Assembly (NCBI GenBank): GCA_028705905.1
Contig: JAQWCP010000006.1
Location: 1-21,540 of the forward strand
Source: Oscillospiraceae bacterium
Lineage (GTDB): Bacteria > Bacillota > Clostridia > Oscillospirales > Oscillospiraceae
DNA: 21,540 nt
Direction of reading: 5' to 3'
How positions within the stretch are numbered: the stretch's first letter is position 1; every line of letters begins with the position of its first letter. This document shows positions 1 through 7,524 of the stretch, in pieces. The position numbers and the translations under genes are program-made. The notes beneath the pieces were generated by a model that saw only the letters and a program-made list of their open reading frames with translations, searched no databases and was not told the origin of the DNA.

Positions 1-321
1 GGCAGGCCAAAGCAAACGGCAGAGCAAAAATCACAAAAGGAAGAATTTCAAACACTATTGAGGGCATCCACGATTGACGCTCTGCAAAGCATAATTCAGA
101 TTGCCAATGATAGATATAGCAAGGACCGATTTAACGCTTGCAAGTTCATCATTGAAAAAGCCTATGGTGCCAATACAGCTTTTCTGTTAGACGGTAGTGA
201 AGAATCAGCTCCTATTGTGATTGAAGTGGTGCCACACAAAATGGATAGGAACGAAGACGATAAAGCATGGGAAGCAGAATGGAACTCTGCACCAGAAAAC
301 GAGGACGACAATGATAGTTAA
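1..321 (+). CDS. Partial hypothetical protein, 5' end outside window
   Basis: The frame is open from the first base, so the gene begins upstream of the window; the visible part is 106 codons ending in TAA. It opens with GRPK, a basic start also seen in small DNA-packaging or DNA-binding phage proteins, then a helical stretch rich in I, L, K and E, and ends in a very acidic tail (DDKAWEAEW, ENEDDND). An internal TTG at 58 could start a shorter product, but no convincing ribosome binding site precedes it. The stop overlaps the next gene's start by 11 bases, which implies translational coupling. I do not recognise the family. A terminase-small-subunit-like role is a guess from the GRPK start and gene order only. 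Confidence 0.6.
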   Translation, partial: GRPKQTAEQKSQKEEFQTLLRASTIDALQSIIQIANDRYSKDRFNACKFIIEKAYGANTAFLLDGSEESAPIVIEVVPHKMDRNEDDKAWEAEWNSAPENEDDNDS

Positions 322-448
322 AATAACGAATGGTGTCATTACAACAAAAGTTACGAAAGGTGCTTTTGACAGTATGTACGCCAAACAAGGATTTACGATA
401 GTAGAAAACATTGAAGAAACCGAAGATGATTCGGAACAGGAGGATTAA
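311..448 (+). CDS. Small hypothetical protein (45 aa)
   Basis: The ATG at 311 overlaps the end of the upstream gene and is preceded by GAGG at 301-304. The frame stays open upstream to 221, but the ribosome binding site and the overlap favour 311. The product begins MIVKITNGVITTKVTKGAF, a short beta-strand-rich segment, and finishes with an acidic tail (EETEDDSEQED). No domain or membrane segment is visible. It sits tightly between two other small genes on the same strand with the same acidic bias, so it probably belongs to the same transcript. The function is unknown; prophage and satellite elements often carry proteins of this size and position. Confidence 0.6.
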   Translation: MIVKITNGVITTKVTKGAFDSMYAKQGFTIVENIEETEDDSEQED

Positions 449-452
449 GACA

Positions 453-1091
453 ATGGCAAATATGAGTTTTATTGAGCAGTACAACAATTTGTTCAGTCTG
501 ATTGAAAAGGCTGGCAATGATACGGATATGACAAATCTCTACCCTACAATTAAGAAGTTCGTTACGGATTATGAATCGGTTGATAAAACTGCAACGGATC
601 GCATTTATACCAAGTTTGCAGATAAAATGCAGGGTATGCTTGAAGAAAATGATTTTGTGTATCAGCGTATGAATAACAAGGTTGAGGAAATCCGCAATCG
701 TCAGTATGACTTTGTAGGAGAAACAGACACTACACAAGCAGTACAAAGTAAGGTGCTTCAGCTTATGGCTGAATTGCCAAAGACTAAAACTACTTCCAAT
801 GCAAACCAGATTATCAATAAGCTAAATGCTACGATTGCTACTGGTGTTATTGGTAGTAAAGCAGTTTTAGAATTGCTGAAATATCCTGCTTACATTGATA
901 TGATTACCGAAACAGTGAAACAGCACGCATTTGCAGGAAGTAAGACACCGGCACAGCAGGCATTTGATAATCTCAAGGATTCAGAACTGAATGAAGCTAC
1001 AAAGGCTCTCACTTCTGTGTATATGCAAGGCTTTCATCTTAGAAAGCTTAATGAGAAGGTAACCAAGTCCAAAACGATTATGGCATGGTAA
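453..1091 (+). CDS. Hypothetical protein (212 aa)
   Basis: The start at 453 is chosen because CAGGAGG at 436-442 lies at good spacing; the frame could be read from 411 but without a comparable site. The product is soluble, largely alpha-helical and rich in K, N and T. It has no signal peptide, membrane segment or metal-binding motif. The middle region (NANQIINKLNATIATGVIGS) and the Gln/Ala-rich C-terminal third look like helical bundles. The gene begins four bases after the stop of the preceding small gene, so it is probably co-transcribed with it. I do not recognise the family. The neighbourhood suggests an element-encoded structural or accessory protein, but nothing in the sequence proves this. 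Confidence 0.7.
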   Translation: MANMSFIEQYNNLFSLIEKAGNDTDMTNLYPTIKKFVTDYESVDKTATDRIYTKFADKMQGMLEENDFVYQRMNNKVEEIRNRQYDFVGETDTTQAVQSKVLQLMAELPKTKTTSNANQIINKLNATIATGVIGSKAVLELLKYPAYIDMITETVKQHAFAGSKTPAQQAFDNLKDSELNEATKALTSVYMQGFHLRKLNEKVTKSKTIMAW

Positions 1092-1322
1092 CAGGTACCT
1101 CACCAGATTAAACAGGATTAACCCCAGATGAACGGAACGATATTTATTAAGGATTTATATAGGCTTATACAATAAGTCACCAGAAGTCAACCAGAGTATT
1201 CCAGAGAATAACCATAAATTGAGAATAAATATAAATAGGTCGCTATGATTAGCCCAGTGTCCAAGGTTGGAGCAAAACATAAACATGGGCAATCAGTACA
1301 ACAGTTCAGTCGAATTTGTATT
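1092..1322. other. Gene-free stretch with CCAGA repeats
   Basis: No credible ORF is present between the 212-aa gene and the excisionase-like gene. The first half has five copies of CCAGA on the + strand, at 1103, 1124, 1180, 1191 and 1201. The last three are spaced 11 and 10 bases, close to one helical turn. Such phased short repeats suit binding sites for an integrase arm domain, an excisionase or a repressor. The second half probably carries the promoter of the downstream genes, but I could not pick a convincing -35/-10 pair. Confidence 0.4.
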
Positions 1323-1323
1323 G

Positions 1324-1345
1324 TGCCCCTTTAAGAAAGGGTGCA
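1324..1345 (+). promoter_or_regulatory. Hairpin overlapping the excisionase ribosome binding site
   Basis: CCCTTT at 1327-1332 pairs with AAAGGG at 1336-1341 across a 3-base loop. With one bulged base the stem extends to TGC/GCA. The right arm is the purine-rich ribosome binding site of the gene starting at 1352, so folding could limit its translation. Confidence 0.35.
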
Positions 1346-1351
1346 TACAAA

Positions 1352-1591
1352 ATGAAAAATGCAAATAATGAAGCTACTATTGAGGTAGCAAAAGAAGTCG
1401 TAATTAAGAAACTGCCTAAAATGATGTCGATTCAAGAAGTAATGAACGAAACAGGCTTTTCATATAGACATTTGTGGATGTTATGTAAAACAAATAAGAT
1501 TGTGCATATCAGAGCAGGTGCAAAATACCTTATTAACTTTGACAAATTCATCGACTACTTAAACAGTGGCGATTTTGAGGAACAGGAGTAA
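1352..1591 (+). CDS. Excisionase-like helix-turn-helix DNA-binding protein
   Basis: This 79-aa protein resembles the excisionase/MerR-type helix-turn-helix proteins of Firmicutes integrative elements. The core MMSIQEVMNETGFSYRHLWM followed by a basic strand (KIVHIRAGAKYLINFDKFIDYL) is the usual winged-HTH layout: recognition helix, hairpin, and a helix ending in FIDYL. The start at 1352 follows AAGAAAGGG; a start at 1316 would lack a ribosome binding site. It lies in the same transcript direction as the endonuclease, resolvase and integrase downstream, which fits a directionality factor or regulator for the integrase. The family assignment is fairly firm; the excision role is inferred from context. 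Confidence 0.7.
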   Translation: MKNANNEATIEVAKEVVIKKLPKMMSIQEVMNETGFSYRHLWMLCKTNKIVHIRAGAKYLINFDKFIDYLNSGDFEEQE

Positions 1592-1594
1592 GCT

Positions 1595-2005
1595 ATGAGT
1601 AAAATATCAATTAAACGAAAGGACGATATGCCGATAGAATGGGAACAGGTTCAAGGCTTTTCCAGATACCTTGTTTCTACCGACGGACAGGTTTACAATA
1701 TCGAGCATGAAAAGGTTATTAAAGAAAATCTTAATAGTGCTGGCTATCTTAGAGTTCTCTTGTACAATGATGAAAATGAGCAAAAGCAAGTTTTAGTTCA
1801 TAGGCTTGTATATTTAGCACATGGTGGTGCTATTCCAAAGGGAATGCAAATCAATCACATGGACGAAGATAAAACAAATAATCAGATTCAAAATCTTGAG
1901 ATTGTAACACCACAGCAAAATGTATTATATGGTACTGCCAATGAAAGAAGAAAAGCAAGTGTGAAAAAGTCATGGTTACAAAGACGGAAAGTGGCAGCTT
2001 GCTAA
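1595..2005 (+). CDS. NUMOD4/HNH endonuclease
   Basis: This 136-aa protein has the two-part layout of small HNH endonucleases of phages and mobile elements. An N-terminal NUMOD4 motif covers about residues 13-35 (IEWEQVQGFSRYLVSTDGQV). It is followed by an HNH_3-type nuclease core at about residues 66-108, with HRLV at 69-72 and INHMDEDKTNNQIQNLE at 86-102 supplying the conserved His, Asn and Asp residues. The basic C-terminus (ERRKASVKKSWLQRRK) would bind DNA and is short. The start follows CAGGAG at 1583-1588, three bases after the preceding stop. Family members nick or cut DNA and some spread by homing. Whether this copy homes, or aids the element otherwise, cannot be told. Confidence 0.85.
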   Translation: MSKISIKRKDDMPIEWEQVQGFSRYLVSTDGQVYNIEHEKVIKENLNSAGYLRVLLYNDENEQKQVLVHRLVYLAHGGAIPKGMQINHMDEDKTNNQIQNLEIVTPQQNVLYGTANERRKASVKKSWLQRRKVAAC

Positions 2006-2006
2006 T

Positions 2007-2038
2007 GTGGTATCAGAATTTATAAAAATTGATACCAC
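2007..2038. promoter_or_regulatory. Inverted repeat GTGGTATCA/TGATACCAC, operator-like
   Basis: A perfect 9-base inverted repeat (2007-2015 and 2030-2038) flanks a 14-base AT-rich centre just after the HNH gene. No T-run follows, so it is not a typical terminator. The half-site TGATACCA recurs at 2117-2124 and TGATAC at 2128-2133, inside a candidate promoter, which fits a repressor binding array. Confidence 0.4.
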
Positions 2039-2106
2039 TCAAAAAGAAATCATAAAGAGTATCGAAAAGCTATGCAAAGCATATTTGATAATTCTCAAAA
2101 GAAGTG

Positions 2107-2136
2107 TTGTACATTTTGATACCAGCCTGATACGAT
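2107..2136 (+). promoter_or_regulatory. Candidate promoter for the resolvase/integrase genes
   Basis: TTGTAC at 2107-2112 and TACGAT at 2131-2136 are separated by 18 bases and lie about 50 bases before the 61-aa gene. The spacer holds TGATACCA, the half-site of the inverted repeat at 2007-2038. Both hexamers are imperfect matches to the sigma-A consensus. Confidence 0.3.
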
Positions 2137-2188
2137 AGATATGGAAACAAACATACATTCGTTAAATTCTTAGGAAAGAGGTGCTTTT

Positions 2189-2374
2189 ATGAGTTTAGAG
2201 GAAAAATGGAAGCATGACAGGCTGGTATTCAATCTAATAACAAATGCAGATATGGTTTGTGTGGATTGTGAATATCGCTTTGATTGTGTTGATAAGTGCT
2301 TAATTTATGAGCAAAAGCCAGATGAGGTATTAAATGGTGGTCCATGCGATTCATACGAGGGGGAAACCTTATGA
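2189..2374 (+). CDS. Small cysteine-rich protein (61 aa)
   Basis: The start at 2189 follows GGAAAGAGG at 2172-2180. The product has a CxxC pair (C24, C27), then C33 and C37, and a late C53; spacing of the first four would suit binding one metal ion. The N-terminus is charged and helical, the C-terminus acidic. Its TGA overlaps the next gene's ATG by the sequence ATGA, so translation of the serine resolvase is probably coupled to it. No family is recognised. A role as a zinc-dependent regulator or partner of the recombinases is an inference from position only. Confidence 0.6.
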   Translation: MSLEEKWKHDRLVFNLITNADMVCVDCEYRFDCVDKCLIYEQKPDEVLNGGPCDSYEGETL

Positions 2375-3012
2375 AGTATGTAGCATATCACAGGACAAGC
2401 ACAAAAGAACAACATCTTGATAGAGGTATTGCAGAAATCACAAAGTATTGCCATGACAACAATATTTCATTGTATAAGAGTAAAGTTTATACAGACCAAC
2501 GGACAGGCAAGGATTTTGACAGACCACGCTATCAAATGCTGAAAGAGGAAATCTTAGAATCTGGCGATATTCTTATTGTTACAGAACTTGACAGACTCGG
2601 CAGGAACAAAGAAGCTACACTAAAGGAATTGCGATTCTTCCATGATAACAATATCCGTGTTATGGTGTTGGAATTGCCTACTACCTTGTTAGACCTATCT
2701 GTTATGGAAAACGCTATTGCTCGTATGATGTTAGAAACAATCAATAATATGATGATTGAGCTGTATGCAAGCATGGCACAAGCAGAAATTGAAAAAAGAG
2801 AAAAACGACAAAGGGAAGGCATTGATGCTAAAAAGGCTCGTGGCGATTGGGATAATTACGGTAGACCAAGAGTAATGGACCTTGAAGCATTTTCACAGGA
2901 ATACCGCTTAGTACAGCAAGGAAAGAAACGTCCTTTTGAACTGATGAAAGAATTAGGAATGACGAAACCCACCTTTTATCGTTACAAAAATCTAATTGAG
3001 AAAGGATGTTAA
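2371..3012 (+). CDS. Small serine recombinase (resolvase/invertase family)
   Basis: This 213-aa protein has the resolvase N-terminal catalytic domain: YHRTSTKEQ at residues 6-14 carries the YxRxS motif with likely nucleophile S10 and R8. ILIVTELDRLGRN further in is the conserved segment with the second and third arginine region. After a long helix (about residues 115-155) comes GRPRV and a short C-terminal helix-turn-helix (FELMKELGMTKPTFYRYK). Length and layout match Hin/resolvase-type enzymes, not large serine integrases. The start at 2371 follows GAGGGGG at 2357-2363 and overlaps the upstream stop. It ends three bases before the tyrosine integrase start, so the two recombinases are co-transcribed. 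It could resolve cointegrates, invert DNA or assist the element. Confidence 0.88.
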   Translation: MKYVAYHRTSTKEQHLDRGIAEITKYCHDNNISLYKSKVYTDQRTGKDFDRPRYQMLKEEILESGDILIVTELDRLGRNKEATLKELRFFHDNNIRVMVLELPTTLLDLSVMENAIARMMLETINNMMIELYASMAQAEIEKREKRQREGIDAKKARGDWDNYGRPRVMDLEAFSQEYRLVQQGKKRPFELMKELGMTKPTFYRYKNLIEKGC

Positions 3013-3015
3013 AAC

Positions 3016-4260
3016 ATGGCATCACTAAAAAGAGTTGAGCATAAAAGCGGTAGGGTTGTATATCGCATTGTTGTGTGTTTGGGGTATGATAAGCAAGGCA
3101 ATAAACTGGTAAAGAATCTTACTTATTCTGTGAATCAGTCAGCCACACCCAAGCAACAGGAAAAAGAAGCCCTTAAATATGCTCTGGATATGGAAGATAA
3201 AATCAAATATGGTTATGACTTTGACGCTGAAAAGATGTCCTTTGAGGATTTTGCTGATAAGTGGTTAGAAAGTATCAAGAGCGATATTGCTTATGGAACA
3301 TATACAAGCTATGTGTATTCATTGGAAAAGTGCATAGTCCCCTACTTCAAAGGCTACAAAGTAGCAAATATCAAAACACCACTTGTTGAGATGTTTTATA
3401 AATCTATGGTTGATGATTATTCTATCGGTACCATAAGAAAACATAAAAGCGTATTGAGTTGTATTTTTACTACTGCCAAGCGTTGGAACATGATAGAGAA
3501 CAACCCATGCCAAGGAGCAAGGCTACCAAAGAAAAGCCAAGAAACAGGACTCAAATATTTTACCCCAGAGCAATCATTGGTGTTTATGAAATCTTTGAAT
3601 ATGTCGTATGATGTGACATACAAAGGACACCAACGCATTGATGATACTGGTAAGCCCTATCAAGTTGAGGATTATGTAGAATCCTGCAAAGTAGCAACGC
3701 AATATAAAGTGTTCTTTGCCCTATCGCTATTTTGTGGTTTTAGAAAAGGCGAAACTCTTGCTTTGCATTGGAATGATATTGATTTTCAAAAGAGAGAAAT
3801 CTCAATCACAAAATCTATGGGTGCAACGGAGCATGGTGTTGATTACAAAACAACTAAGACAGCAACATCTACAAGGACAGTCCCTTTTCCAGAGAAAATT
3901 GCACCATTGCTGAAAGAATACTTTTCGGAATATAACTTATATCGCTTTCGTTTGGGTACTGCATGGAAAGGCGACGGAAACCTATTCATACAAAACGATG
4001 GCAAGCAAATGTCAATCAGCACACCATATCAATATTTTATCAAGCACTTAAACCGCTATAATCAATGGGTAAAAGATAATACAGCCAAAGCCAAGATTGA
4101 GGGTTTAGAGGAATTGCCTGTTATACCACTCCATGGATTAAGACACCCGTATGTCAAGCCCACGACAAAAAAATTATCACTTCCGACAAGGGGCAGAACG
4201 CTTGATTTTACAGGCTTTTTCTGCTTCTTTTTTACGTTCAGCCGCAAAGAAGTCGCGTAG
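3016..4260 (+). pseudogene. Tyrosine recombinase/integrase, 3' truncated by an element junction
   Basis: Residues 1-377 are a typical Firmicutes phage/ICE integrase. There is an N-terminal AP2-like arm-binding region (about 1-60), a SAM-like core-binding domain (about 75-175: FADKWLESIKS, IGTIRKHKSVLSCIFTTAKRW), and a catalytic domain with the first Arg in CGFRKGETLAL and the HGLRH box (H373, R376). Family members continue about 50-60 residues to a second His/Trp and the catalytic Tyr. Here the sequence after H377 becomes an unrelated 37-residue tail with none of these, so the enzyme should be inactive. The change falls at about base 4147, where the serine-recombinase element begins. The start at 3016 follows AAAGGATG. 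Confidence 0.85.
4147..4176. other. Probable end of the serine-recombinase element (junction in the integrase gene)
   Basis: Integrase homology stops after the codon for H377 (4144-4146). By 4177 the leftward 51-aa ORF of the next module has ended. The element end must lie within or very near these 30 bases, which contain a run of seven A. No matching copy of this end, and no remainder of the integrase gene, is found elsewhere in the window. Confidence 0.5.
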
Positions 4261-4332
4261 CTTCTGCCTCTCGTCGGGAAGAATACAAGTAAAGCCGCCA
4301 GTGCTTGTCCGGCAATAAAAACATACTTTCAT
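4177..4332 (-). CDS. Small cysteine-containing protein downstream of the recombinases (51 aa)
   Basis: The ATG at 4332 follows AGGAGGGC at 4337-4344 and lies 13 bases after the stop of the third recombinase, so it ends the same transcript. The frame stays open to 4362, but the ribosome binding site decides the shorter start. The product starts MKVCFYCRTSTGGFTC, with C4, C7 and C16 and later C41 and C49, then a charged helix (DERQKLRDFFAAERKKEAEK). Five cysteines in 51 residues suggest metal binding. No family is recognised. Being the last gene before the element end, it might act with the recombinases or simply be a conserved passenger. Confidence 0.5.
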   Translation of the reverse strand: MKVCFYCRTSTGGFTCILPDERQKLRDFFAAERKKEAEKACKIKRSAPCRK

Positions 4333-4345
4333 AGTCGCCCTCCTG

Positions 4346-5878
4346 TCAGACCACGGTATCAAAAATATCTTTGATTTTGTAGACTATTTCAATGCGCTTA
4401 TCAGGGAACACATACACCTTTTCGATGAGCGTGTCCGCAATAGAAGCGTTCAAGCCGTCCGCTTTCGCAATCTCCTGAATGATCGCCTGCCGCTGGACTT
4501 GTTCCGCGCGATGCTCCTGCGCCTGTTTTGCCTGTGTCGTCAATGCGGCATGGGCGCTTTTTACTTTTATCAGTGAAGCGTCCAGCACTTCTTTTTGCGC
4601 TTTGTATTCCTCACCGTTGATTTCACCGGAAATGAATCTTTCGTACAGTCTCATTTTATCGTCCTGTATGGCGGTGATCTGTGTCTCATATTCCGGCAAA
4701 CTGTCAGAAGTGGGTGTGCTATTCTGCGCTCCTTTACCGCTTTCGCCGCTGACCTCAACGAGCTTTTGAAGCACATCGAAGACGAGCTGTTCTAGCTCCG
4801 CAATCTCTATTTTCATACCGTGGCAGCGTATGGCGCTGTCCGCATCAGAATGGCGGCAATGGTAATAGGGCGTTTTCTGCATGACGCGGGAGAGAGAATG
4901 GTCACAGCAGCCGCAAAGGATTTTACCTTTCAGCAGATAGTCATGCTGCTTTTTGCTCGGGATGGAATAGCGCCGGATGCCTTGTTTTGCCTGCTCAAAC
5001 AATTCGATGGAAACAAGCGCCGCATGGTGGTCGGGGATAATATACCACTTGTCCCTGTCCTTTAAGCGGCTTTTGGTACCGCCGACCTCCAACACGGAGC
5101 GTTTACCGATGACATAGGTTCCGGTGTACCGTTCATCGTCCAGAATACGCAAGACGGTGGAACTGCTCCAGATGCCGCCCGTGCGGGATATATCGTGGGT
5201 GCGGTTGCCCCTTGCGGCTTTGTATTCGCCAGGTGTGGGGATAGACCGGCGGCGCAGCTCCTTTGTTATCTTGGCGGCTGTCGTGCCTTTGGCGGCAAGC
5301 TCAAAGATAAGCCTGACAACGGCGGCAGCTTCCTCATCCGGCTCCATACGCCCATCTGCGCTTTTGCGGTAGCCGTAAGGACAGATTTTGCTTTGATACT
5401 CGCCGCGCTCCATCTTTGCATATTTGGCGCTTTTAGTTTTGATGGACATATCGCGGCTGTAATACTCGCTGATGAGATATTTGAACGCCACGTCCATGCC
5501 GCCGGTATCGCCCTTGAAGTTGCTGGAATCAAAGCTGTCGCTGACCGAGATAAAGCGGGTGTGGAACAGCGGAAACACGCGCTCGATGAAATATCCGACC
5601 TCCAGACTGTTGCGCCCAAAACGCGAAAAATCCTTGACAATGATGCAGTCCACCTTGTTTTCCCGCACCAGCTCGATCAGCTCCTGCACGGAGGGACGCT
5701 CAAAGTTTGTACCGCTGAAGCCGTTGTCGATAAACTCCCGAATCTCGGCGTTTGCCGCTTCGGGCATAGACAGAGCAAATTCATTCAGAATCAGCTTTTG
5801 GTTTTCAATGCTCAGGCTGTCGTATTTGGAATCCTCCAGCGAGAGCCGGATGTATAGGGCAATCATATATGTCTGCAT
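4346..5878 (-). CDS. Large serine recombinase 1 (third gene of a tandem triplet)
   Basis: This 510-aa protein is a large serine recombinase of the TnpX/TndX type used by clostridial mobile elements for excision and integration. The resolvase domain (about residues 5-150) has ALYIRLS with nucleophile S13 and IIVKDFSRFGRN. A Recombinase domain follows, and then a zinc ribbon with CGCC, YYHCRH and IRC. After that comes a coiled-coil-rich region (about 395-470) and a C-terminal strand (KRIEIVYKIKD) typical of the family. The start at 5878 overlaps the upstream recombinase stop by 16 bases, implying translational coupling. All catalytic landmarks are present. A start at M5 is also possible. Confidence 0.93.
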   Translation of the reverse strand: MQTYMIALYIRLSLEDSKYDSLSIENQKLILNEFALSMPEAANAEIREFIDNGFSGTNFERPSVQELIELVRENKVDCIIVKDFSRFGRNSLEVGYFIERVFPLFHTRFISVSDSFDSSNFKGDTGGMDVAFKYLISEYYSRDMSIKTKSAKYAKMERGEYQSKICPYGYRKSADGRMEPDEEAAAVVRLIFELAAKGTTAAKITKELRRRSIPTPGEYKAARGNRTHDISRTGGIWSSSTVLRILDDERYTGTYVIGKRSVLEVGGTKSRLKDRDKWYIIPDHHAALVSIELFEQAKQGIRRYSIPSKKQHDYLLKGKILCGCCDHSLSRVMQKTPYYHCRHSDADSAIRCHGMKIEIAELEQLVFDVLQKLVEVSGESGKGAQNSTPTSDSLPEYETQITAIQDDKMRLYERFISGEINGEEYKAQKEVLDASLIKVKSAHAALTTQAKQAQEHRAEQVQRQAIIQEIAKADGLNASIADTLIEKVYVFPDKRIEIVYKIKDIFDTVV

Positions 5879-7521
5879 GGTCTGTTCCTCTCCCCGTATT
5901 CCTCAAACTCGCTCTGAAAGCGGAAGCGGACGCTGATCTGTTTGTCGTGAGAAACCTCAATGCGCTCAATCAGCCTGTCGATCAGAGCGGCGGTCAACTC
6001 CGGCTTTTTCCGGATGTCGCACAAATTATTGGACAAGCCCTTCTGCCTTTTTTGTTGAAGCTCTATCGTTTTACTGTTTCGCTCCAACAGGTTAAGCTCG
6101 TTTTCGGCGTCGGATATTTTCGCTTCATATTGTTTTTTGAAGGAAAAATATTCTTCGCTTGAAATTACGCCCTGCACCAAATTTTCATACAGCCCACGAA
6201 TCCGGCTGCGATACTGCGCTATATCCTGTCGGCATACGCCTAATTTTGTGGAGACTGCCTGCCGTTTCTTTTCCCGCTGTTCATCGTCCGCAAGCAGCAG
6301 CGCGTATTGACCGAGGGTGGTTTCCATCTGCGTCTGCATAATATCCAGCAGCACCGGCAGCAGCTTGTCCTCCCGAATGGTAACGCCGAGGCAGCTATCC
6401 TTTGCCACGCGGCTGTTGGTAAGACAGTGATAGATATACACATCATCTGATTTTTTACGGCTGTTGCGCTGACGGTGGAGAGCCGTTCCGCAATGGGCGC
6501 AGAACACCTTGCCTTTCAGCAGGTTTGGCGTGTAGGCGTTGACGGCGCGGCTTCTGCACTTACCGGCTGTCGCATCCAATATGGATTGCACCTGTGCAAA
6601 CAGCTCGCGACTGACGATGGCTTCATGGGTATTCTGAACGGCTATCAGGTTGTCCGCGCCTGCTCTGACCTGTTTGTGGTCGATGCTTTTGGAATGTCCC
6701 TGCACCAAGTCGCCGGTGTAGGTTTCACAGCGCAGTATCTTATTGACCGTCCGTGTCTGCCATTTACCGTTGCCAATCAGATTTTCGTGGGTAATCTGCC
6801 CGATCTGCTGCTTATAAACGCTGACCGATACGATACCGGCTTCATTCAGGCGGCGGGCGATGGTATTTAGTCCGGCTCCCTCAGATGCCCACTGGAACAT
6901 TTGCTGCACCACCGGCGCGGTCTGCGGGTCGATAATAAGCTGATGGCAGTTGTCCGGCGCTTTCAGATAACCGTAGGGCGACCTTGCGCCGATGTACTCA
7001 CCGTCCTTCATTGCCTGCCGCTGCTGGGCTTTGATTTTTCTGCCAATGTCGATTGCATAGGCTTCGTTTATCATATTTTTCAGGGGCAGGATGATACCGG
7101 CGTGAATATCGTTTGGGTCTGCCGTGTCGAATTGGTCTGTAACGGCGATAAAGCGCACCTGATGGGTGGTGAAATACTGCTCGATGTAGTAGCCGGTGTC
7201 GATGGAGTTGCGCCCCAGCCGGGAAAGGTCTTTGACAATGACGCAGTTTACAAAACCGGCTTCGATGTCAGCGAGCATCTGCTGGAACGCGGGACGATGA
7301 AAGTTCATACCCGTCGCGCCGTTGTCGATATAGGTATCGTAGACGAATATCTCCGGCTTGCTCTCCAGAAAGTGATTCAGAATGAGCTTCTGCGTCTCGA
7401 TGGAGATACTGCCGGTCTGCTTATCCTCCACGGACAGGCGGATATACAGGGCGGCGCGAATGGTCAAGTCCGCTGCCGGAGCCACCGTTTGCTGCTGTGT
7501 TTTTCTGCTTTTGCGCGCCAT
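5863..7521 (-). CDS. Large serine recombinase 2 (middle gene of the triplet)
   Basis: This 552-aa protein shares the layout of its neighbours but has a longer N-terminal extension (MARKSRKTQQQTVAPAAD) before AALYIRLS, where the nucleophile is S30. IVKDLSRLGRN is the conserved catalytic segment. SPYGYLKAPD opens the Recombinase domain, FCAHCGTAL with IYHC and SCLG forms the zinc ribbon, and a coiled coil with IRGLYENLVQGVISSEEY lies near the end. The ATG at 7521 lies three bases after the upstream stop, with AGGTGGGA as ribosome binding site inside the upstream gene's end. It is a paralogue of the others, clearly diverged, so the three probably have distinct jobs instead of being recent copies. 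Confidence 0.93.
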   Translation of the reverse strand: MARKSRKTQQQTVAPAADLTIRAALYIRLSVEDKQTGSISIETQKLILNHFLESKPEIFVYDTYIDNGATGMNFHRPAFQQMLADIEAGFVNCVIVKDLSRLGRNSIDTGYYIEQYFTTHQVRFIAVTDQFDTADPNDIHAGIILPLKNMINEAYAIDIGRKIKAQQRQAMKDGEYIGARSPYGYLKAPDNCHQLIIDPQTAPVVQQMFQWASEGAGLNTIARRLNEAGIVSVSVYKQQIGQITHENLIGNGKWQTRTVNKILRCETYTGDLVQGHSKSIDHKQVRAGADNLIAVQNTHEAIVSRELFAQVQSILDATAGKCRSRAVNAYTPNLLKGKVFCAHCGTALHRQRNSRKKSDDVYIYHCLTNSRVAKDSCLGVTIREDKLLPVLLDIMQTQMETTLGQYALLLADDEQREKKRQAVSTKLGVCRQDIAQYRSRIRGLYENLVQGVISSEEYFSFKKQYEAKISDAENELNLLERNSKTIELQQKRQKGLSNNLCDIRKKPELTAALIDRLIERIEVSHDKQISVRFRFQSEFEEYGERNRPCRHI

Positions 7522-7524
7522 AAT

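Noticed and set aside
1092..1205. CRISPR-like array from the repeated CCAGA motif
   Set aside because: Repeats are only 5 bases and spacing is irregular (21, 56, 11, 10); no repeat-spacer structure is present.
5195..5857. Rightward ORF of 220 codons over the third recombinase
   Set aside because: It is fully antisense to a complete serine recombinase and has no independent support.
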